Shown in pieces: positions 15,561 through 24,495 of a DNA stretch of 31,170 nucleotides. This DNA is from an uncultured Campylobacter sp. Its GTDB lineage: Bacteria; Campylobacterota; Campylobacteria; Campylobacterales; Campylobacteraceae. The position numbers were made by a program, and so were the translations under genes. Each line of letters starts with the position of its first letter. Within the stretch, counting starts at the first letter, position 1. The notes beneath the pieces were generated by a model. That model had not been told where the DNA came from and made no database searches. It saw only the letters and a list, made by a program, of their open reading frames with translations. The stretch is taken from the NCBI RefSeq assembly GCF_937997595.1, contig NZ_CALKTS010000304.1, forward strand, positions 1 through 31,170, given 5' to 3'.

Positions 15561-16637
15561 CTAGCCGTTTTTGCGCGCAAACTCGCTCATGAAAGTGACT
15601 AGTTTTTCAACATCCTCGTAGTTTATCGCGTTGTAGATAGAGGCGCGGATGCCGCCTAAAACGCGGTGTCCTTTAAGCCCGATCATACCCTCGGCCTCCG
15701 CCTGCGCGACGAAGATGGGCTCAAGCGCGGCGTCTGCGATATTAAAGCTCACGTTCATCAGGCTGCGGCTAGTTTTTTGCGCGTGGCCGCGGTAGAAGCC
15801 GCCGCTGGCATCGATCGCGCCGTAAAGTAGCGCCGCTTTGCGCTTGTTGCGCTCGTGCATCGCCGCGAGCCCGCCGATCTCGTCCTTGATCCAGCCGAGC
15901 ATTAAATTTAGCATGTAAATTCCGAAAGTGTTCGGGGTGTTGCTCATCGAGTCTGCGTCTGCCTGCGTCTTATAGCGCAGGATCATCGGCGTTTTGGGAT
16001 TTGCGCAGTCCAGCAGATCCTTGCGGATCGCCACCATCGTAACGCCCGCGGGACCGCCGTTTTTCTGAATGCCTCCGTAAAACATCCCTACGCTGCTAAG
16101 ATCCACGGGGCGCGAAAACAGATCGCTCGAGCTATCGACTACGAGCGGGCAGGCGCACTGCGGTAGCTGCGGATACTGCGTGCCGTAGATCGTGTTATTC
16201 GAGCAGATGTAGCCGTAATCGGCGCCGTCAGAGAATTTAACCTCGGGGATGCGGTCGAATTTGCTCTCCTCACTGCTTGCGACCACGCGGTAGTTTATGC
16301 CGAGCACGCCCGCTTCCTTGATCGCCTTGCTCGTCCAGTTGCCCGTGTTGGCGTATTCTGCGACGCCGCCTGCGTATAAGTTCATCGGCACCTGCGCGAA
16401 TTGCAGGCTCGCGCCGCCTTGCAAAAACAAAATCGTAAAATCATCCGAAAAGCCGTAGAGATCGCGTACGCGGTCCATCGCGCTATGTAGGACTTCCTCG
16501 AAAATTTTAGTGCGGTGCGAGATCTCCATTATCGAAAATCCCAGCCCTGCGTAGTTTAGCAGCTCCTCTTGCGCCTGCTTTAGCACGCCCAGCGGGATGG
16601 TGCTAGGTCCTGCGCTAAAATTTATTACTCTATCCAT
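15561..16637 (-). CDS. serC: Phosphoserine aminotransferase
   Basis: A 358-residue PLP enzyme that converts 3-phosphohydroxypyruvate to phosphoserine in serine synthesis, and may also serve pyridoxine synthesis. It begins MDRVINFSAGPSTIPLGVL, the standard family start. LFLQGGASLQFAQVPMNL (about residues 70-87) forms the phosphate/cofactor region. The PLP lysine is in YGGIQKNGGPAG. The ATG at 16637 is preceded by AAAGGAGG; upstream extension of the frame is only xseA sequence. The stop of xseA lies ten bases upstream, so the ribosome site is inside xseA and the two are coupled. Confidence 0.97.
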   Translation of the reverse strand: MDRVINFSAGPSTIPLGVLKQAQEELLNYAGLGFSIMEISHRTKIFEEVLHSAMDRVRDLYGFSDDFTILFLQGGASLQFAQVPMNLYAGGVAEYANTGNWTSKAIKEAGVLGINYRVVASSEESKFDRIPEVKFSDGADYGYICSNNTIYGTQYPQLPQCACPLVVDSSSDLFSRPVDLSSVGMFYGGIQKNGGPAGVTMVAIRKDLLDCANPKTPMILRYKTQADADSMSNTPNTFGIYMLNLMLGWIKDEIGGLAAMHERNKRKAALLYGAIDASGGFYRGHAQKTSRSLMNVSFNIADAALEPIFVAQAEAEGMIGLKGHRVLGGIRASIYNAINYEDVEKLVTFMSEFARKNG

Positions 16638-16647
16638 TTTGCCTCCT

Positions 16648-17814
16648 TTAGATGATTTTTGCGTTTTTGCTGAGCTGCTGCGAGCAAAGGACGAACTCAT
16701 CGCCCGCGGCAAGCTCGCCCAAGCTCACCGTTTTACCGTCCTTTTGGATTTGAACGAGGTCTTTTGTGATCTCAAAAAATTTCGCCTTTTGCGTTAAAAG
16801 CTCATCCTTTGCGCTTAGCGCGTGCTCTGCGGCGCTTAGTTTGGAGCCGATGAAGCTTTTAAATTTAAGCTCTAAATTTGAAAGCCCCGCAAGCGAGCCT
16901 GAAATTTTTGGCTCGATAGATTTTGATTTAAGCTCCAGAGCTGCGAGGCTCAGCGCGTTTTGCGCGGATGAAATTTTATCTTTTATCAGCCTATCAAATG
17001 CATCGCTTACGCCGTCTAAGCTCTGAAAAATCGCGCAAATATCGGGCAGTAGGTCGATCATCGCGGCGGTGGGCGTGAGGCTTCGGTGATCGGCTACGAA
17101 ATCGCTGATGCTAAAATCGATCTCGTGCCCTACCGCCGAGATGACGGGCGTTTTGGCTGCGTAGATCGCGCGCGCTAAGGCCTCGTCGTTGAAGCACCAC
17201 AGATCCTCGCGCGAGCCGCCGCCGCGAGCGATGACGATCGCATCGTAGCCCTTCGCGTCGGCTGCACGCAGAGCGCTTATGATCGAAGCGGGCGCGCTCT
17301 CGCCTTGCACTAGTGCGTTATACAGATCGATCTTGCAAAGCGCGAAGCGGTCCTGCGCCGTGCGAAGCATATCCGCCTGCGCCGCGGAACCCGCGCTCGT
17401 GATGATCGCGATGCTTTGGGCAAATTTCGGAAGCTGTTTTTTATGTGCGGCATCAAAAAGCCCCTCTTTGCTAAGCTTATCTTTTAGCGCGGCAAACGCC
17501 GCTTCTAGCTCGCCTTCGCCGCTTTTGCGTATGTTTGATACCTGGATCTGATACGCGCCCGTGGGGGCGTATAGCGAGACTTTGCCGCTTACGATGAGCT
17601 TATCGCCCACGGCGGGGATAAAATTTATCCGCGCGGCGTTAAATTTAAACATCGCGCAATCGATCGCCGCGCTCGCGTCTTTGATCGTGAAATACCAGTG
17701 TCCGCTCGTGCTTTGAATTCTAAGCTTAGATATTTCGCCCTCGACTTCGACGAAGCTAAAGCTCGTCTCCAAAAGCGCCTTGGCTTGGGCGTTGAGCTCG
17801 CTTACGCTAAGCAT
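16648..17814 (-). CDS. xseA: Exodeoxyribonuclease VII large subunit
   Basis: A 388-residue XseA protein, which with the small subunit XseB degrades single-stranded DNA. The N-terminal OB-fold (residues about 1-100) has SVSELNAQAKALLE and FVEVEGEISKLRIQSTSGHWYF. The catalytic domain has IAIITSAGSAAQADMLRTA, VIARGGGSREDLW and ISAVGHEIDFSISDFVADHR. The C-terminal part is the helical coiled region. It is somewhat shorter than the E. coli protein but normal for epsilonproteobacteria. The ATG at 17814 starts the homology and overlaps the end of ubiE by eight bases. xseB is not in the window. Confidence 0.95.
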   Translation of the reverse strand: MLSVSELNAQAKALLETSFSFVEVEGEISKLRIQSTSGHWYFTIKDASAAIDCAMFKFNAARINFIPAVGDKLIVSGKVSLYAPTGAYQIQVSNIRKSGEGELEAAFAALKDKLSKEGLFDAAHKKQLPKFAQSIAIITSAGSAAQADMLRTAQDRFALCKIDLYNALVQGESAPASIISALRAADAKGYDAIVIARGGGSREDLWCFNDEALARAIYAAKTPVISAVGHEIDFSISDFVADHRSLTPTAAMIDLLPDICAIFQSLDGVSDAFDRLIKDKISSAQNALSLAALELKSKSIEPKISGSLAGLSNLELKFKSFIGSKLSAAEHALSAKDELLTQKAKFFEITKDLVQIQKDGKTVSLGELAAGDEFVLCSQQLSKNAKII

Positions 17815-18535
17815 CGTCGCTCTTCCGCGCGATTTTCTCCGCGATGAAAAGCGTGCTGACATCGAAGCTGAAGCCCTTTTGCACGCGCAGTTCAAAGCCT
17901 GCGTTTTTGAGCTTTTCGCTAAAGCTCGCGGCGTCTAGGAAGCTGCCGATGGAGCTTGGCAGATACTCGTAGGCTTCTTTGTTTTTCGAGATGAAAGCGC
18001 CGATTTTGGGTAAAATTTTACTTACGTAAAAATCTCTGATTTTAAACGCGAGCCCGCCGCTTGCGGCTTTGGTAAATTCCAAAACCACGAGCGAGCCGCC
18101 CGGTTTTATGACGCGATTAAACTCCGCAAGCGCCGCGTCCAACTCCACAACGTTTCTTATGCCGTAGCTGATGCTTAAAATATCCACGCTTGCATCATCT
18201 AACGTCGTGGCGCCCGCGGCCGCTTTGATAAACTCGCAGCCAGGAAATTTTTGCCTAGCTACCTCGAGCATCCCTTCGCTAGGATCGATCCCCACGATCC
18301 GTTCGATCTGCACGCCGTGCTGTGCTGCGCCGTCGCGCCATGAGCTTATCATATCGCCCGTGCCGCACGCGACATCGGCGATACTCACGAGCTTTCCTTT
18401 AAGCTTTTCAAGCGTCAGCCCGACCGCTTTTTTGCGCCACGAAACGTCCACGCCGAAGCTGATGGCGCGGTTTGCTAGATCATAGGTAGGCGCGATTTCG
18501 TCGAACATCTTTATGATTTTTTCCTGTTTTTGCAC
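17807..18535 (-). CDS. ubiE: Demethylmenaquinone methyltransferase
   Basis: A 242-residue class I SAM methyltransferase (UbiE/MenG) that performs the last methylation of menaquinone at the cytoplasmic membrane. Family blocks are FDEIAPTYDLANRAISFGVD near the N-terminus, the SAM motif VADVACGTGDM (about residues 52-62), and SYGIRNVVELDAALAEFNRV. Campylobacter respires with menaquinones, so the menaquinone reaction, rather than ubiquinone, is the expected one. It overlaps xseA by eight bases and follows the CHAD gene after nine bases. The order ubiE-xseA-serC is conserved in Campylobacter. Confidence 0.95.
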   Translation of the reverse strand: MQKQEKIIKMFDEIAPTYDLANRAISFGVDVSWRKKAVGLTLEKLKGKLVSIADVACGTGDMISSWRDGAAQHGVQIERIVGIDPSEGMLEVARQKFPGCEFIKAAAGATTLDDASVDILSISYGIRNVVELDAALAEFNRVIKPGGSLVVLEFTKAASGGLAFKIRDFYVSKILPKIGAFISKNKEAYEYLPSSIGSFLDAASFSEKLKNAGFELRVQKGFSFDVSTLFIAEKIARKSDDA

Positions 18536-18544
18536 GGGTTTTCC

Positions 18545-19963
18545 TTATTCGTATGCTTTGATTTTACGTAGCGATCTTTTCAGAGCGCGCAAAAGAGGCT
18601 CTTTTTCATTTAAAATTTTTTCCTCCAGCTCGGCGCGGCGGTCGTTTAGGCGGGCGTCCAGAGCCAGCAGATACGCAAACGCGACGCCACTTTTATCGCT
18701 TGCTTTTTGATAGATCGCGATGAAATTTTGCCATACGCTGATATCTTGCAGCGCGCCGAAATCCTCGCAGGCGGCCTTGGTGCGTTTAAACAGCTCCCTG
18801 ACGCAGCCTTCATCAAAGCTTCTTGCAAAAATTTCAAGCGCGTATCGCAGCCTCTTTAGCCCTATGCGCACGTCGTGAAATGCCTGCAGAGACGAGCCTT
18901 GCTTTAAATTTTTTAGCTCCGCGCGCAAGCTTTTAATCAGCTTACAAAGGCGAGCGGAGGCGAACTTTTTTGAAATTTTTTCATATTCGCTGCGCGCGTA
19001 GATGCCATCCGCGCCGCTTAAAAAGCCACTAATAGCGCCGTTTAAATCTGCAAATTCAGCGCTAGAAAGAAATTTTAAAATTTTATCCTCCGAGCGCTTT
19101 GCGATAAGATTTAGCTGCTGCAAAAAGCTCGCAGGCGCGTCGTCGGCTTTTAAAAACTCCGCAAAAACGTGAAGATCTCGCAGCTGATTGGTGCGGCTCA
19201 TAAATCCTGCGAGCAGTTTTAAAATTTCGCCTCTTTTTTCCGCCTCGAAAAGCGGCGCGGATAGCTTCAAAACCGCTCTAAATTTACGAATCTGCACGCG
19301 CAGCTCGTGAAGAGCTTCGGGGGCTAGGCTTTTTTGATACTCGCTTTTTGCGGCACACGCCCTCGTCCACGCCAGCTCAAGCGCCAAGCGCGCGAGCTTA
19401 ACGCTGTCCGCATAGGGCGGAGCGAAAAATTTAACTCGGCTAAATTTTTCAAAAACGCTGCGGGCGTGCGCGAAATCAAGCGAGCGCGGCGGGATGCCGT
19501 AGCGCGCTAGATAGCGGCTTTTGTAGCGGTAATCGTCGGTGATCTCGCAAAAATCGGTGCTGCCGAAGGTTTTTACAAAATCAAAATTTGTGCTTGCCGC
19601 CTCGCTTTGAAATTTCGCTCGTAAAATCACGAGCGTACTTAACTCTCCGCCGTAAAGCTCTAACCAAAACTCCGCCTCGTCGTTAGCAAAGCCGTAGCGG
19701 TTCTTTTGCACGACGCGGGCGATCCTGCTTTTTAAAGCCTCTTTGAAATCATCTTTTGAAATTTTAAAATTTAGAGTTTGTCTGTCGAGATCCTCTTTTC
19801 TGTGGTGCAAAGAGCATTCGTCGTTTTGGCGGATGTAGTAAATTTCGGGATAGAACGAAGTATAAAACCAAGCGATCTTTACCTTGCGACATTTTAGCCC
19901 CGCACGCTCTAGCGTCCGCAGAATCGAATCGTCGCTCAATAAAAATTTACGCTTAGTTTGCAT
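18545..19963 (-). CDS. CYTH-like/CHAD-domain protein
   Basis: A 472-residue cytoplasmic protein. The C-terminal half (about residues 210-465) is a CHAD domain, recognised by its paired histidine/arginine-lysine helices: LHELRVQIRKFRAVLKL and, later, FHDVRIGLKRLRYALEIF. CHAD domains bind polyphosphate. The N-terminal part (residues 1-190) is compatible with a diverged CYTH/triphosphate-tunnel domain (MQTKRKFLLSD, then LHHRKEDLDRQTLNFKISKD), but the usual ExExK start is degenerate, so catalytic activity is uncertain. GGAG lies seven bases before the ATG. It sits between perR and ubiE and may bind polyphosphate granules; its function is otherwise unknown. Confidence 0.8.
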   Translation of the reverse strand: MQTKRKFLLSDDSILRTLERAGLKCRKVKIAWFYTSFYPEIYYIRQNDECSLHHRKEDLDRQTLNFKISKDDFKEALKSRIARVVQKNRYGFANDEAEFWLELYGGELSTLVILRAKFQSEAASTNFDFVKTFGSTDFCEITDDYRYKSRYLARYGIPPRSLDFAHARSVFEKFSRVKFFAPPYADSVKLARLALELAWTRACAAKSEYQKSLAPEALHELRVQIRKFRAVLKLSAPLFEAEKRGEILKLLAGFMSRTNQLRDLHVFAEFLKADDAPASFLQQLNLIAKRSEDKILKFLSSAEFADLNGAISGFLSGADGIYARSEYEKISKKFASARLCKLIKSLRAELKNLKQGSSLQAFHDVRIGLKRLRYALEIFARSFDEGCVRELFKRTKAACEDFGALQDISVWQNFIAIYQKASDKSGVAFAYLLALDARLNDRRAELEEKILNEKEPLLRALKRSLRKIKAYE

Positions 19964-20011
19964 ACCCGCTCCAAAAATAAAGTGGGTAATAATAGCAGAA
20001 AATTCTTTAAA

Positions 20012-20422
20012 CTATCTACACTTTTCGCAGTCTTCGACCGTAGCCGTGATATTTAGCTTGCGGATGAAATTGCCCGCTTTGCGCTCGATGTTTTTCAAAA
20101 CGTCCTTATTAAAGGCATCATCCATGAAAAGATCCGTGACATTGCCGCATTTTTCGCATACGACGTGGATGTGCGGCATCTGATAGATGTCGTAGCGGCT
20201 CTTTTTATTCGGCGCATTGACCTCGACTACGACGCCCTCGTCGAGTAGGGTGTTTAAATTTTTATAAACCGTCGCTAGCGAAATAGATGGATAGTCCTCC
20301 TTGATCCCCTCGTATAGGTCATCTATGCTAGGATGCTCGTGGCGATCGAGCACCTTTAGGATGCACAATCTTTGAGGAGTTGCTTTCAAACCGCAGGTTT
20401 TGAGTAGTTCTACGTGGCTCAT
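20012..20422 (-). CDS. perR: Fur-family peroxide stress regulator PerR
   Basis: A 136-residue Fur-family repressor. The winged-helix DNA-binding half contains LKATPQRLCILKVL and the recognition region PSISLATVYKNLNTLLDEG. The metal sites are H84 and H86 with C89 and C92 in HIHVVCEKCG, and the second Zn pair is C132 and C135 near the C-terminus. The sequence and its place between dxs and ubiE match Campylobacter PerR (the C. jejuni perR neighbourhood) better than Fur. It would repress peroxide-defence genes such as katA and ahpC when loaded with metal. The ATG follows GAAGGA, and an operator-like dyad covers its promoter, suggesting autoregulation. Confidence 0.92.
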   Translation of the reverse strand: MSHVELLKTCGLKATPQRLCILKVLDRHEHPSIDDLYEGIKEDYPSISLATVYKNLNTLLDEGVVVEVNAPNKKSRYDIYQMPHIHVVCEKCGNVTDLFMDDAFNKDVLKNIERKAGNFIRKLNITATVEDCEKCR

Positions 20423-20440
20423 TTTTGTCCTTCAAAAAAT

Positions 20441-20472
20441 TTTAAAGTGATATTATCAAATTTTACTTTAAA
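20441..20472 (-). promoter_or_regulatory. perR promoter with nested operator-like dyads
   Basis: TTTAAAGT (20441-20448) and ACTTTAAA (20465-20472) form an eight-base inverted repeat 16 bases apart. Inside it, TGATATTATCA (20448-20458) is an 11-base palindrome around one central base, like a 7-1-7 Fur/Per box core. On the minus strand this core includes GATAAT, a fair -10 hexamer about 35 bases before the perR ATG. Binding by PerR here would block its own promoter. Confidence 0.5.
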
Positions 20473-20487
20473 CAAAGTTGATATTAA

Positions 20488-22320
20488 CTAATACTTTTTA
20501 TCACTTAATATTCGCTCGGTTAGAGTTTTCACGTCCAAGCCCAAGCTGCGTTCTACGTCGGCGGTCTTTCCGTGCGGCAAAAACATATCGCCGAACTCAA
20601 AGCTCACGATCTTTACGTCCGAAATTTCATTTTCCTGCAAAAATGCGCTTAAAATTTCACCTATGCCGCCCTTTTTGGCATTGTCGCTAAAGACGTACCA
20701 AATTTTATCCTTGCGAGCTAAGCTTCGCAAAAACTCGGCGTCTAAAGGCTTTGCAAAGACTAGATCTACGACGTCCGCCTCCATCTGCCCCTCCAGCGCC
20801 TCGGCCGTTTTATACGCTCTGCCCGCGCCGTTTCCATAGCCGATGAGCGCTACGTGCGCGCTATCGCTGCGCTTTACAAACACCGATTTTGCAAGCTCTA
20901 CTGCAGATGCACTAGTCTCGTCGCAGCCCAAGATAAAGCTTCCGCGCGGATAACGGATCGCCAAAACCCCTTCGTGCGTGTAGGAGTACTCGATGATCCG
21001 TTTAAAGCTCGCCTCGTCCCGCGGCGCGCACATGCTGACGTTCGGGATCGCGTTTAAGAAGCTCACGTCAAAGACCCCCTCGTGCGTCTCGCCGTCCTCG
21101 CCCACGATGCCCGCGCGATCCATCGCAAGGACTAAGCTTAGATTCATAATCGCCGCGTCGTGAACGATCTGATCAAACGCGCGCTGCATAAAGGTCGAAT
21201 ATATCGTAACGTACGGCTTAAAACCTTCGCGCGCCATCGCAGCCATCGAGCTTAGCGCGTGAGGTTCGGCGATCGCTACATCCCAGAAGCGGTGGGGAAA
21301 TTTCTCGATCAGTTTATTCATGCCGGTGCCGCTTGGCATCGCGGCAGTTACGCCCACGACGTTTTCATGCTTGGCGGCCAAATTTAAAAGCGCTTCGGCA
21401 TAAATTTGCGTGGCACTTTTGGCGGCGGATTTTTTCTTAAATTCTCCGCTTTGAATGTCGAAAGGCCCTACGCCGTGCCAGCTCTCCAAATATCCCTCGG
21501 CCTTGTCATAGCCCTTGCCCTTGATCGTTTGAGCGTGCACGACGACGGGTTTGCGCGCGCTTTTTGCCGTCTTTAGCGCCGATATGAGATCAGCTAGGTT
21601 ATGGCCATCGACCGGGCCGATGTATTCGAGCCCAAGCTCCTCAAAATACATCCCCGGAATGATGAGCTTTAAGGAATTTTCAAAGCGCTTTGCCATGTAA
21701 GTAGCGCTTTGCGGAGCGTGGGAGAGCAGCTCTCTTACGTGGGATTTAAATTTTTGATATGTCTCGCCCACCATCGCTTGGCTTAGGTATTTGCTAAAGG
21801 CACCGATGGGCTTGCTGATGCTCATTTTGTTGTCATTTAGAATGATGACGCAGGGCAGGCGCAGATCGCCGAGCTCGTTCATCGCTTCGTAAGTCATGCC
21901 GCCGCTCATCGAGCCGTCGCCGATGAGTACGACCGGCACGCGATCCTCGTGCTTTAGGTTTATCGCTTTTGCCGCGCCCACGGCTAAAGAGATCGACGTC
22001 GAGGCGTGCCCTGCGACGAAGTAATCAAATTTACTCTCGCTAGGCTTCGTGTAGCCGCTGATACCGCCGAACTGCCTAAGCGAGCCGAACTCCTCCCAGC
22101 GATCCGTTAGAAGCTTGTGCGCGTAGCTTTGATGGCTCACATCGAAGATAAACGGATCGCTCGTGACGTCGAATACGTAGTGCATCGCCACGATGAGCTC
22201 GACCGCGCCCATATTTGAGCTTAGATGGCCGCCGTTTTTGCTAACGACTTCGATGATGCGCGCTCTGATCTGCGTGCAAAGCTCCCGTAGCTCCTCTAGG
22301 CTTTTATTTTTAATATCCAC
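20488..22320 (-). CDS. dxs: 1-deoxy-D-xylulose-5-phosphate synthase
   Basis: A 610-residue thiamine-diphosphate enzyme that makes DXP from pyruvate and glyceraldehyde-3-phosphate, the first step of the MEP isoprenoid route. It has SKNGGHLSSNMGAVEL at the N-terminus, the TPP motif GDGSMSGGMTYEAMN through ILNDNKMSIS (about residues 133-170), and the transketolase-like pyrimidine domain with DRAGIVGEDGETHEGVFD. The start is GTG at 22320, inside the last 11 bases of hisC. The N-terminus is a little shorter than usual but complete for catalysis. In C. jejuni fliFGH lie upstream of dxs; here dxs follows hisC directly. Confidence 0.96.
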   Translation of the reverse strand: MDIKNKSLEELRELCTQIRARIIEVVSKNGGHLSSNMGAVELIVAMHYVFDVTSDPFIFDVSHQSYAHKLLTDRWEEFGSLRQFGGISGYTKPSESKFDYFVAGHASTSISLAVGAAKAINLKHEDRVPVVLIGDGSMSGGMTYEAMNELGDLRLPCVIILNDNKMSISKPIGAFSKYLSQAMVGETYQKFKSHVRELLSHAPQSATYMAKRFENSLKLIIPGMYFEELGLEYIGPVDGHNLADLISALKTAKSARKPVVVHAQTIKGKGYDKAEGYLESWHGVGPFDIQSGEFKKKSAAKSATQIYAEALLNLAAKHENVVGVTAAMPSGTGMNKLIEKFPHRFWDVAIAEPHALSSMAAMAREGFKPYVTIYSTFMQRAFDQIVHDAAIMNLSLVLAMDRAGIVGEDGETHEGVFDVSFLNAIPNVSMCAPRDEASFKRIIEYSYTHEGVLAIRYPRGSFILGCDETSASAVELAKSVFVKRSDSAHVALIGYGNGAGRAYKTAEALEGQMEADVVDLVFAKPLDAEFLRSLARKDKIWYVFSDNAKKGGIGEILSAFLQENEISDVKIVSFEFGDMFLPHGKTADVERSLGLDVKTLTERILSDKKY

Positions 22321-23419
22321 TCAAAATCTCTCCCAAAGCGCCCAAGACGCGATCGTTTTGCTCAGGCATGCCGATCGTGATACGCACGGCGTTTAGCCCG
22401 TAGCTTTTTAAATTTCGAATGATGATGCCGCGGCGCAGAAGCCTATCGCAAAGCTCGCTACTATCTAGCGGCGGGCTAAGTTTAAACGTGATGAAATTTG
22501 CGTAGCTAGGGATAAATTCCAAATTTCGCTCGCGCGCAAAATCTTCAAAGCGGCTCATCTGCGTGGCGTTGTTTTGTAGGCTCTTTTGCACGAAAGCCTC
22601 GTCTTTTAGCGCCGCGATCGCTGCTGCAAGGCTAAGCGTCGTGATATTAAAAGGCGGTCGCAGCTTATAAAGCGCGCTTATGATTTGCCGCGGCGCGATG
22701 CCGTAGCCTACGCGCATACCGCCCAGGCCGTAGACCTTCGAGAAGGTGCCTAGATAGAGCACGTTTTTAAAATTTTGAATTAAAAGCTTAGGATCAAGCC
22801 TCTTGCGTTCATCTTTAAACGCCGCAAATTCGTTGTACGCAGCATCGATCACCAAAAGCGTGTCCTCATCCACGCTGCTGGCGAACCTATACACTGCCTC
22901 CGCATCCAAGCACTCGCCAAGCGGGTTATTCGGCACGCACAAAAAGATGACCGAAATTTCATCCCTGTGCGCGTTATAAATTTTTAAAAGCTCGGCTAGA
23001 TCGTGCTCCTGCGCGCTCGTTTTGTAAACCTTGGCCTCGCAGTGGCTTGCGTAGATGCCGTACATCGCGAAAGTGACGCCCGCTTGCAGTATCGCGCGGC
23101 GCGAATTTAGCTTGGCATGCAGCGCAAACTCGATGATCTGATCGCTGCCCGCGCCGATGATGATATTTTGCGGCTCTACGCCGAATTTCGAGGCGAGCGC
23201 GCCTTTTAGCTCATACATCGAATCATCAGGGTAAAGATGCGCGCGTGCCGCGTTTTGTGCGATTGCCTCCTGCACCGCCTCGCTCGTGCCGAAAGGATTT
23301 TCGTTGCTGGCAAGCTTTAGCACGTCCTGCTTGCGGATACCAAACTCCCGTACCACAAGCTCGATCGGCTTGCCCGCTTCGTAATTGCTTAGATTTTCTA
23401 CAAATTCGTTAAATTTCAT
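22310..23419 (-). CDS. hisC: Histidinol-phosphate aminotransferase (HisC-type)
   Basis: A 369-residue fold-type I PLP aminotransferase. It begins MKFNEFVENLSNYEAGKPIE, has the LASNENPFG substrate loop (about residues 38-46), and has the PLP lysine in FSKVYGLGGMRVGYG. The ATG at 23419 follows GGAGGGGAG and shares one base with the pheA stop (TGATG), so the two are translationally coupled. Pairing with pheA is conserved in Campylobacter. It suggests that the enzyme may also transaminate phenylpyruvate, in addition to its histidine role; that dual use is inference. The frame's extension upstream of 23419 is only pheA sequence. Confidence 0.93.
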   Translation of the reverse strand: MKFNEFVENLSNYEAGKPIELVVREFGIRKQDVLKLASNENPFGTSEAVQEAIAQNAARAHLYPDDSMYELKGALASKFGVEPQNIIIGAGSDQIIEFALHAKLNSRRAILQAGVTFAMYGIYASHCEAKVYKTSAQEHDLAELLKIYNAHRDEISVIFLCVPNNPLGECLDAEAVYRFASSVDEDTLLVIDAAYNEFAAFKDERKRLDPKLLIQNFKNVLYLGTFSKVYGLGGMRVGYGIAPRQIISALYKLRPPFNITTLSLAAAIAALKDEAFVQKSLQNNATQMSRFEDFARERNLEFIPSYANFITFKLSPPLDSSELCDRLLRRGIIIRNLKSYGLNAVRITIGMPEQNDRVLGALGEILSGY

Positions 23420-24495
23420 CACTCCCCTCCGTTTATATAGCTTCCCAGCCATGTGATTTCGTGGCCGTTTTTCTGCGCGTTTTGCAGCACGCGCGCCACG
23501 CGTTCGTCGTCGATGTGCCCCTCAAAATCGACATAAAAGATGCATTTAAAATCCCTAAGCTTAACAGGGCGGCTTTCTAATTTGGTTAAATTTATCCCCT
23601 CGTTGCGAAACATCTGTAAAAAGTCCACAAGTCCGCCCGGGCGGTCGTCTGTTTTGGCTAGGATGCTCGTTTTGTTGCGGTCGCTCTTTTGGTTTTTAAA
23701 GTCGCTCAGTACGAAAAATCGCGTGCGATTGGCGGAGTTGTCCTCGATCTTTTGAAACATCATCGGCACGCCGTAAAGATCGGCGGCGATCTTGGAACAG
23801 ATCGCGGCGGAGTGCGGCGTGGCGGCTGCCATCTGCGCCGCAAGCGCGGTCGATTTGGTCGCGGTAAATTTAACGCCGCTAAGGCCGTGATCGTCTAAAA
23901 ATTTAAGGCACTGATTGTATCCTTGCGGATGCGAGAATATCTGATCCACCGTGCTTACGTCGTCGCAGTGGCTCGCAAAGCAGTGGTGGATATCCATATA
24001 AATTTCGGCGACGATCTTGACGCCCTCGTATTTTCGCAAGCAATCAAGCGTCGCGCCTACCGCGCCTTCGGTGTTGTTTTCGATCGGCACGACGCCGTAT
24101 TTGGCCTCGCCGCTATCAAGCTCCTTAAAGACCGCCTCGATGTTTGAGAGCGGCAGATAGGAGCTTACCGCGCCGAAGCGGCTCTTGGCGGCTTGGTGCG
24201 AATAGGTGCCGAAAGGCCCCAAAAACGCAACGATCTGCGGCTTTTCTAAATTTCGAGAAACCGAGAAAATTTCAAAAAATATCGCCTCGATCGCCTCTTT
24301 GCTTAAATTTCGCGCCTTTCCGCCGTCCAGCCTGCTGATGATTGAGCGCTCGCGCTCCGGGCGGTAGATCGCGCTGCCCGCGGTCTGCTTCAGCTCGCCG
24401 ATCTTTTTGACAAACCCCATGCGCTCGTCGATAAGGCGCAAAATTTCATCATCCAGCCTATCGATACAAACGCGCAGATCATCGATGTTTTGCAT
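23419..24495 (-). CDS. pheA: Bifunctional chorismate mutase/prephenate dehydratase
   Basis: A 358-residue P-protein for phenylalanine synthesis. The chorismate mutase domain is residues about 1-85 (RLDDEILRLIDERMGFVKKIGELK). The prephenate dehydratase domain starts at VAFLGPFGTYSHQAA (about residue 92) and includes VPIENNTEGAVGATLD and the catalytic NRTRFFVL. A C-terminal ACT domain (RPGGLVDFLQMFRNEGINLTKLESRP, split here as RPGGLVDFLQMF and NEGINLTKLESRP) would bind phenylalanine for feedback control. The ATG at 24495 follows AGGAGGG; GTG one codon earlier is less well placed. It overlaps the low-complexity ORF upstream by 17 bases and hisC by one. Confidence 0.96.
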   Translation of the reverse strand: MQNIDDLRVCIDRLDDEILRLIDERMGFVKKIGELKQTAGSAIYRPERERSIISRLDGGKARNLSKEAIEAIFFEIFSVSRNLEKPQIVAFLGPFGTYSHQAAKSRFGAVSSYLPLSNIEAVFKELDSGEAKYGVVPIENNTEGAVGATLDCLRKYEGVKIVAEIYMDIHHCFASHCDDVSTVDQIFSHPQGYNQCLKFLDDHGLSGVKFTATKSTALAAQMAAATPHSAAICSKIAADLYGVPMMFQKIEDNSANRTRFFVLSDFKNQKSDRNKTSILAKTDDRPGGLVDFLQMFRNEGINLTKLESRPVKLRDFKCIFYVDFEGHIDDERVARVLQNAQKNGHEITWLGSYINGGE

